From contig NZ_OZ007030.1 of the NCBI RefSeq assembly GCF_963931595.1, positions 1,790,481 to 1,854,480 of the forward strand: 64,000 nt of DNA, written 5' to 3'. Shown here piece by piece: positions 59,100-64,000 of the stretch (positions within the stretch are counted from its first letter, which is position 1; the number at the start of each line of letters is the position of its first letter). This DNA is from an uncultured Subdoligranulum sp. GTDB taxonomy: Bacteria > Bacillota > Clostridia > Oscillospirales > Ruminococcaceae. The notes below the pieces were generated by a model. It worked only from the letters and a program-made list of their open reading frames with translations. It made no database searches and had not been told where the DNA came from. Both the position numbers and the translations under genes were made by a program.

Positions 59100-60651
59100 T
59101 ATCAAACTGCTGGACTGCACCCTGCGTGACGGCGGCTACATCAACGACTGGCGCTGGGGCTTCGGGTCGGCGCGGCGGATCATCCAGTCCCTGACCCGGG
59201 CCGGCACCGACCTGGTGGAGGTGGGCTTTCTGCGCAATGTGGAGGGCTACAACCCCGACGTGACGGTCTGCAACACCATCGAGGAGCTCAACCGGCTGCT
59301 GCCCGACGAGGGCCAGCGGGGCCACACGATCTACTCCGGCATGGCCATGCGCTCCAACTACGATATCTCCAAGCTGAGCCCCTACGACGGCCACGGCATC
59401 GAACTGATCCGCATCACCGCCCACGACTACGACATCCGGGACGGCATGGACTTTGCCCGGGAGGTCAAGGCCCGGGGGTACAAGCTGTCCATCAACCCCA
59501 TCAACATCATGGGCTACGGCGACAAGGACCTGCTGTGGATCTTCGACCAGGTCAACGCCATCCATCCCTGGCAGTTCTCCATCGTGGATACCTTCGGCAG
59601 CATGCGCCGCCGGGACCTGGAGCGGATCGTCTCGCTGGCCGACCACAACCTGGCCCCTGACATCCGTCTGGGCCTGCATCTCCATGAGAACATGGCTCTG
59701 AGCTTCTGTCTGGCCCAGGAATTCATGGACAAACCGCTGCTGCGGGACAAGACCGTGGACGCCAGCCTCATGGGCATGGGCCGTGCCCCCGGCAATCTGC
59801 CCATCGAACTGGTGGCGGACTACCGCAACGAGACCGGCCACTGCCACTATGACCTGGACGAGATCATGGACGCCATCCAGGACCATATCGCCCCCATCAA
59901 GGGGGAGAGCGCGTGGGGCTATACCCCGGCCTACTTCCTGTCGGCCCGGTTCAACCTCCACCGCAACTACGCCGAGCACCTGCTGAACAAGGGTGATCTC
60001 ACCGTGCGGGACATCAACCACATCCTGGCGGCCATCGACCCGGGCAAAAAGACGGTGTTTGACGCCGCCTACGCCGACAAACTCTACACCGAGTACCGCA
60101 ACCGCCGTATCGACGACGAGGCCGCCCTGGCGGCCCTGCAGACGGCTTTCGGCGGCAAAAAGGTACTGGTGCTGGCCCCCGGTGCCACCCTGGCCACCGA
60201 GGCGGGCCGTGCTGCCGTGAAGGCGGCTGCTGCTGACGTGACGGTTTCCGCCAACTTTGTGCCGGACTTTGTGGCGCCGGATTATGCGTTTTTCACCAAC
60301 GCCAAGCGCTTTGACGAGGAAGCCGCCTACCCCTGCCCGCTGGTGCTGACCAGCAACCTGCGGGCCAGCACTCCGGCCACCGTGGTGAACTACGACCGTC
60401 TGTGCGGCACCGATGCCCAGGGCGGCAACAGCGTGCTCATGCTGCTGCGGCTGCTGCGGCTTTGCGGCGCCGCCGAGGTACTGCTGGCCGGGGCCGACGG
60501 CTACCGGCCCGGCGCCCCCGCCTACGCTGACGCGGGGCTGCACACCCACACCGACCGGGGCGAAGCCTACAACGCGCGGATGGCCGGAGCCATCCGGGCC
60601 GCCGGGCTGCCGGTACGGTTCGTGACCCCCAGTGAATACGAAAGGGCGTAA
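59092..60651 (+). CDS. DRE-TIM (HMGL-like) aldolase fused to an unknown C-terminal domain
   Basis: A 519-residue protein. Residues 1-300 are an HMG-CoA-lyase-like barrel: LLDCTLRDGGYINDW (DRE-type metal Asp), LHLHENMAL (metal histidines) and DASLMGMGRAPGNLPIE. Such enzymes make or break bonds next to pyruvate, so condensation of pyruvate with a sugar aldehyde is plausible. Residues about 350-519 (VLVLAPGATLATE ... NSVLMLLRLLRLCGAAEVLLAGADGYRP) look like a Rossmann-type domain similar to DUF115/GT42 proteins. The two sit between the CMP-transferase and the KdsC-like phosphatase, overlapping or 3 bp apart. Confidence 0.75.
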   Translation: MPDIKLLDCTLRDGGYINDWRWGFGSARRIIQSLTRAGTDLVEVGFLRNVEGYNPDVTVCNTIEELNRLLPDEGQRGHTIYSGMAMRSNYDISKLSPYDGHGIELIRITAHDYDIRDGMDFAREVKARGYKLSINPINIMGYGDKDLLWIFDQVNAIHPWQFSIVDTFGSMRRRDLERIVSLADHNLAPDIRLGLHLHENMALSFCLAQEFMDKPLLRDKTVDASLMGMGRAPGNLPIELVADYRNETGHCHYDLDEIMDAIQDHIAPIKGESAWGYTPAYFLSARFNLHRNYAEHLLNKGDLTVRDINHILAAIDPGKKTVFDAAYADKLYTEYRNRRIDDEAALAALQTAFGGKKVLVLAPGATLATEAGRAAVKAAAADVTVSANFVPDFVAPDYAFFTNAKRFDEEAAYPCPLVLTSNLRASTPATVVNYDRLCGTDAQGGNSVLMLLRLLRLCGAAEVLLAGADGYRPGAPAYADAGLHTHTDRGEAYNARMAGAIRAAGLPVRFVTPSEYERA

Positions 60652-60654
60652 TCC

Positions 60655-61164
60655 ATGATACGTTTATTGGTTCTGGACGTGGATGGCACCATGACGGATG
60701 GCGGCATCTACTACGATTCCCACGGCACCGAAATTAAGAAATTCGCGGCCCGGGACGGTGCCGGACTGCTCATTGCACGGTCCTCCGGCATCAAGGTGAT
60801 GATCTGCACCGGGCGGGAGAGCGAGCCGGTGCGCCGCCGGGCCGCCGAGCTGAAACTGGACTACGTTTACCAGAACGTGCGGCGCAAATCGGATTTTCTG
60901 CGGGAATTCATGGCCCAAAACGGCTACGCCAAAGAGGAAGTGGCCTACTGCGGCGATGACATCAACGATCTGGCGGCGATGAACCTTTGCGGCTTCGTCG
61001 CCTGCCCCGCCGACGCCTCGGACATCATCCGGGCGCGGGCGGATTACATCTGCCCCCAGAACGGCGGCCACGGGGCCGTGCGCGGTGCGGTGCAGAAGAT
61101 TCTGGAAACGGACGGACGCTGGAAGGATGCGGTGTTTGCCACCTTCGGCGTGCCGCTGGATTGA
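60655..61164 (+). CDS. KdsC-like HAD phosphatase
   Basis: A 169-residue C0-type HAD with VLDVDGTMTDGGIYYDSHG, KKFAARDGAGLLIARSSGI, MICTGRESEPVRRRAAEL and CGDDINDLAAM, the pattern of KdsC, which removes the 8-phosphate of Kdo-8-P or similar. Its place after the aldolase fits a phosphorylated ulosonic acid intermediate. The start is 3 nt after the previous stop. Confidence 0.9.
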   Translation: MIRLLVLDVDGTMTDGGIYYDSHGTEIKKFAARDGAGLLIARSSGIKVMICTGRESEPVRRRAAELKLDYVYQNVRRKSDFLREFMAQNGYAKEEVAYCGDDINDLAAMNLCGFVACPADASDIIRARADYICPQNGGHGAVRGAVQKILETDGRWKDAVFATFGVPLD

Positions 61165-61178
61165 ACCGGAGGGGTAGT

Positions 61179-63755
61179 ATGCCGGGCATGTCCAAACTGA
61201 AAAAACCGGATGCGCCGCTCTGCCGGGCGCTGGCCACCCTGGTGGTGCTGCTGGCGGCCTCGGTGCTGGTGTGGCTGGCCCTGGTGCGCCCCCAGCTGGG
61301 CAAGGGCCGGTCGGAGACCATCAGTGATGACTACAGCGCTTCCACCATCCTGCAGGACGGCCAGACCGCCAGCCAGACCTTCACCTTCGACCAGAATCTG
61401 CTGGCCGTGGGGGTGGAGTTCTATCTGCCGGGCGGTCAGCCTGAGGGCGAGCTGGAAGTGGTGCTCACCGACGCCGACACCGGCGAGGAACTGGCTCGCT
61501 CCACCGGCGTGATGGGCTACATCCTGCCCGACCAGTACACCGTGCTGGGTCTGGACCGGGAAGTGCAGGGTGCTGCCGGGCGGCGGTACCGGCTTTCGTT
61601 GACGCCCCACTACACCGGCAGCGAGGTACTTGCCATCGGCCACAGCAGCGGCGTGGCCCTGTGGCAGGATCCCATGCTGCTGGACGGCAGCCAGGTGGAC
61701 GGCACCATGGCCGTCCAGGTGACCTGGCAGCGCATCGGCGGCTATCTGACGCGGTTCTTCCTGCTGATCTGCGGCTTTGCGGCGCTGCTGGCGGCCTTCG
61801 CCGTCTGGGCGGTGAGCAGCCGCAGGGTGCGCCTGCCCCGCCTTGTTTTTGTGCTGGTGCTGGGGCTGGGGGTGCTCTACAGCTTTGTGCTGCCCCCCTA
61901 CGCCGCCCCCGACGAAAAATACCACATCAACCAGAGCTTTACGCTGGCCTGCCGGTGGGCGAACTTTTTCTCGGACGACGGGTGGCAGATGGGCCATGTG
62001 CCTACCACCACCAGTTTCCGCCGGGAGACCGACGTGGACGCCACCCTGCAGGATGAGAACACCACGGTGTTCACCTGGCAGGAATTCACCGACACGCTGT
62101 TTACCACCACTGACGCCTCCTTCGACAGCCACCAGGAGTACGCCGAGCTGCAGACCGACCAGAACCCGCTGCTCTATCTGGCCAGCGGTGCGGCGGTGTT
62201 TGTGGCCTACCTTTTCCATCTGGGCTTCACCCCGGCGCTGGCTCTGGGCCGGCTGGCCAACCTGCTTCTCTTTGCGGCGCTGGCGGCCTGGGCCGTGAAG
62301 GTAACCCCCTGGGGCAAACGCATCTTTGCGGCGGTGGCCCTGCTGCCCATGACGCTCCATCTGGCGGCCAGTTTCAGCCGGGACGCCCCGCTGCTGGGAC
62401 TCTGCTTTGCCTTTACGGCCCTGATGCTGGACGCAGCCTTCGGCGCCCACCGGGACCGCCCCCTCTCCCCTGCGCGGCTGGCGGCGCTGCTGCTCACCGG
62501 CGTGCTGCTGGCCCCCGGCAAGATGGTCTATCTGCCGCTGGCAGCCCTGTTGCTGCTGGTGCCCGGGCCCCGTCTGGGACACCACGCCAAGGCCAAGAAG
62601 GCCGCCTATCTGGCCGTCTGTGTGGCGCTGGCCCTGGTGCTCAACACCGGCACGCTGACCGCCACCACCGGCACCGCCTCGGAGGAGACCACCACGACTT
62701 CCACCGCAGCGGAGGCCACGGCGGTCTCGACGGTCCCGCGCGCCGAGAAGGCCCGCCCGGCCGAGCCGGATGCCGCTTACGAGGAAGTGATCTGCGGGGA
62801 GAACACGCTGGAAAACTTCGTGCGGCGCCTTTACTACTACGCCGAGGACACCCGCGATCCCGCCCAGAGTGAGGTGGATTTCTGGGTGCAGGCCCTGAAG
62901 GAGGGGGATGTCTCCCCCGTGACGCTGGGCCAGACTTTCCTGTTCAGCCCCGAGCGGATCAACAGCTATACCGACGGGGAGGATTTTCTCTCCCGGGCAT
63001 CTCTCTCCCTGCTGGGGGAGGATCTGGTCCAGACCGGCAACGCCAATCTGGCCGACGACTTTGCCAAAGGCGGCGCCCTGGAAGTGTACAAAATCGTCTA
63101 CAGCCTTCCCTCCTGCCAGCAGCGGTTTGCCGGGCTGGGTCTTGAGCCCGGCGTCATGGACGACCGCATGCCGCTGGACCGGGATACTCTGGCCGCCGAA
63201 GTGCAGGCCGCCCGGGATACCCGCGCCACCCAGAGCGTGACCGACGAGGCCGACCGTGTGACCTACACGCCGGGATATATCCTGACCCACCTGCCCGACA
63301 CCGTGCTGCTGCTGGTGCGCTCCGCCGTGGAAAACGGCGACCACTATCTGCGCACCCTGGTGGGCGGCAGCCTGAGCTACTATTCCCTGGACCTGGCCTG
63401 GGGCTGGGTGGTTGTGCTGTATCTTTTGCTGTTCTATGCGGCGCTGCCGGCAGAGGGCACTGCCCTGCTGCCTGTGGGACGCGGCCGGGTCTGGTGCGCA
63501 GCGGCCGCGGTGCTCTGCTGCCTGCTGGCGGTGGCGGGATGTCTGCTCTGGACGCCCACCCACTACGATACCCTCTACGGCCTGCAGGGGCGGTATTTTC
63601 TGCCCGTGCTGCCGCTGGTGCTGCTCACCTGTCTGCCCCGCGGCGTGGCCCATGTGGCCGACGAGGACACCGCCGCAGCCCGTCTGCTGGGCGCTCTGGC
63701 GCTGACCCAGTTCGGCGTGCTGATGAATACCATGCTGGCCGTCATCGCAAGATAA
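61179..63755 (+). CDS. DUF2142 family large membrane protein
   Basis: An 858-residue protein with an N-terminal membrane anchor, an extracytoplasmic beta domain (about 40-185), then ten or more membrane segments with the DUF2142 pattern VLPPYAAPDEKYHINQSF, and a large loop (about 490-700) before the last spans. The acidic APDE motif resembles GT-C catalytic loops; members occur in wall-polysaccharide loci. GGAGGGG precedes the ATG at 61179; a longer frame overlaps the phosphatase gene. Confidence 0.8.
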   Translation: MPGMSKLKKPDAPLCRALATLVVLLAASVLVWLALVRPQLGKGRSETISDDYSASTILQDGQTASQTFTFDQNLLAVGVEFYLPGGQPEGELEVVLTDADTGEELARSTGVMGYILPDQYTVLGLDREVQGAAGRRYRLSLTPHYTGSEVLAIGHSSGVALWQDPMLLDGSQVDGTMAVQVTWQRIGGYLTRFFLLICGFAALLAAFAVWAVSSRRVRLPRLVFVLVLGLGVLYSFVLPPYAAPDEKYHINQSFTLACRWANFFSDDGWQMGHVPTTTSFRRETDVDATLQDENTTVFTWQEFTDTLFTTTDASFDSHQEYAELQTDQNPLLYLASGAAVFVAYLFHLGFTPALALGRLANLLLFAALAAWAVKVTPWGKRIFAAVALLPMTLHLAASFSRDAPLLGLCFAFTALMLDAAFGAHRDRPLSPARLAALLLTGVLLAPGKMVYLPLAALLLLVPGPRLGHHAKAKKAAYLAVCVALALVLNTGTLTATTGTASEETTTTSTAAEATAVSTVPRAEKARPAEPDAAYEEVICGENTLENFVRRLYYYAEDTRDPAQSEVDFWVQALKEGDVSPVTLGQTFLFSPERINSYTDGEDFLSRASLSLLGEDLVQTGNANLADDFAKGGALEVYKIVYSLPSCQQRFAGLGLEPGVMDDRMPLDRDTLAAEVQAARDTRATQSVTDEADRVTYTPGYILTHLPDTVLLLVRSAVENGDHYLRTLVGGSLSYYSLDLAWGWVVVLYLLLFYAALPAEGTALLPVGRGRVWCAAAAVLCCLLAVAGCLLWTPTHYDTLYGLQGRYFLPVLPLVLLTCLPRGVAHVADEDTAAARLLGALALTQFGVLMNTMLAVIAR

Positions 63756-63771
63756 CGGCGAGGAACCTGCT

Positions 63772-64000
63772 ATGACTTTCTGCTTTTTCACGGCGCAGTA
63801 CCTGCCCACCCCGGGCGGCGTGGAGCGCTATACCTGGAACCTGGCGCGGCGCTGTGTGGCGGCCGGGCACCGGGCCCTCATCGTGACCAGCGCCCTGCCG
63901 GGACTGCCGGCCCGGGAACGGGACGAATGGGGGCTGGAAATCTACCGCCTGCCGGCCTTGCCGGTGATGGGCGGGCGCTTTCCCGTGCTGCGGCCGTTCG
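63772..64000 (+). CDS. Glycosyltransferase family 4, N-terminal part
   Basis: Only about 76 residues are visible before the window ends: FCFFTAQYLPTPGGVERYTW, NLARRCVAAGHRALIVTS, the typical N-terminal nucleotide-sugar GT4 pattern (PxxGGVExY). It continues the glycan operon, 17 bp after the DUF2142 gene. Confidence 0.85.
   Translation, partial: MTFCFFTAQYLPTPGGVERYTWNLARRCVAAGHRALIVTSALPGLPARERDEWGLEIYRLPALPVMGGRFPVLRPF

Noticed and set aside
61044..63809. A 921-codon minus-strand frame opposite the DUF2142 gene
   Set aside because: Low-complexity Gln/Gly/His composition typical of antisense shadows; no ribosome binding site or family motif.

Overview
The window is about 64 kb of high-GC DNA from a Firmicute (Bacillota), most likely an Oscillospiraceae gut anaerobe of the Gemmiger / Subdoligranulum / Faecalibacterium kind. 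This is inferred from Gram-positive ribosome binding sites, several TTG and GTG starts, a threonine T-box, LL-diaminopimelate aminotransferase (DapL), YtrA- and CzrA-type regulators, PTS genes, and a gene order resembling the clostridial mre-pbp-min-mgsA locus. No rRNA, tRNA or CRISPR array was found. Genes are dense on both strands. They are separated by strong hairpin terminators and by sigma-A type promoters with near-consensus hexamers, mostly spaced 17 bp apart.

Left part (1-19.4 kb): the end of an mreC-like gene, a class B PBP, a lone minD and mgsA form a reduced cell-shape/division locus with no mreD, rodA, minC or minE in the expected places. Next come an autoregulated ECF sigma/anti-sigma pair, lysine/peptidoglycan genes (dapL, dapF) interleaved with a large membrane protein, acpP-proS, a membrane protein resembling a cation/Ca exchanger that has lost its key acidic residues, a large PTPS-related membrane protein, and a pgk-tpiA-gpmI glycolytic group with a terminator after each gene. 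A YczE/YitT-like gene is broken by a single-base frameshift.

Middle (19.5-39.6 kb): YihY-type membrane protein, acyltransferase, type I pullulanase, a GntR(YtrA)-ABC operon, YggS and YwlG, a GH28 glycosidase, 3-methyladenine glycosylase, a nucleoid-associated protein, a uracil permease with an immediate leader terminator, a zinc/cadmium efflux operon (ArsR, separate HMA protein, P1B ATPase), an M23 endopeptidase-like membrane protein, prfC and a YitT protein.

39.7-44.3 kb is the most unusual part. Three overlapping genes encode a radical SAM enzyme, a membrane-anchored protein ending in Cys-Ala repeats, and a large AAA+ ATPase with a degenerate first module and an active CbxX/CfqX-type second module. 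The arrangement suggests post-translational modification or metallation of the Cys-Ala tail.

44.4-55 kb: ptsI-ptsH, a HAD phosphatase diverging from a gamma-carbonic-anhydrase-like protein, an IS200-type insertion, an amino-acid ABC transporter, thrS behind a T-box, and pnuC behind a conditional terminator.

55.2 kb to the right edge: one long operon with a Wzm/Wzt-type polysaccharide exporter, a GT52-like transferase, a KdsB-like CMP-ulosonate synthetase, a DRE-TIM aldolase fused to an unknown C-terminal domain, a KdsC-like phosphatase, a DUF2142 membrane protein and a GT4 glycosyltransferase. It looks like a surface glycan pathway that uses a 3-deoxy-ulosonic acid made without a KdsA/NeuB-type synthase.
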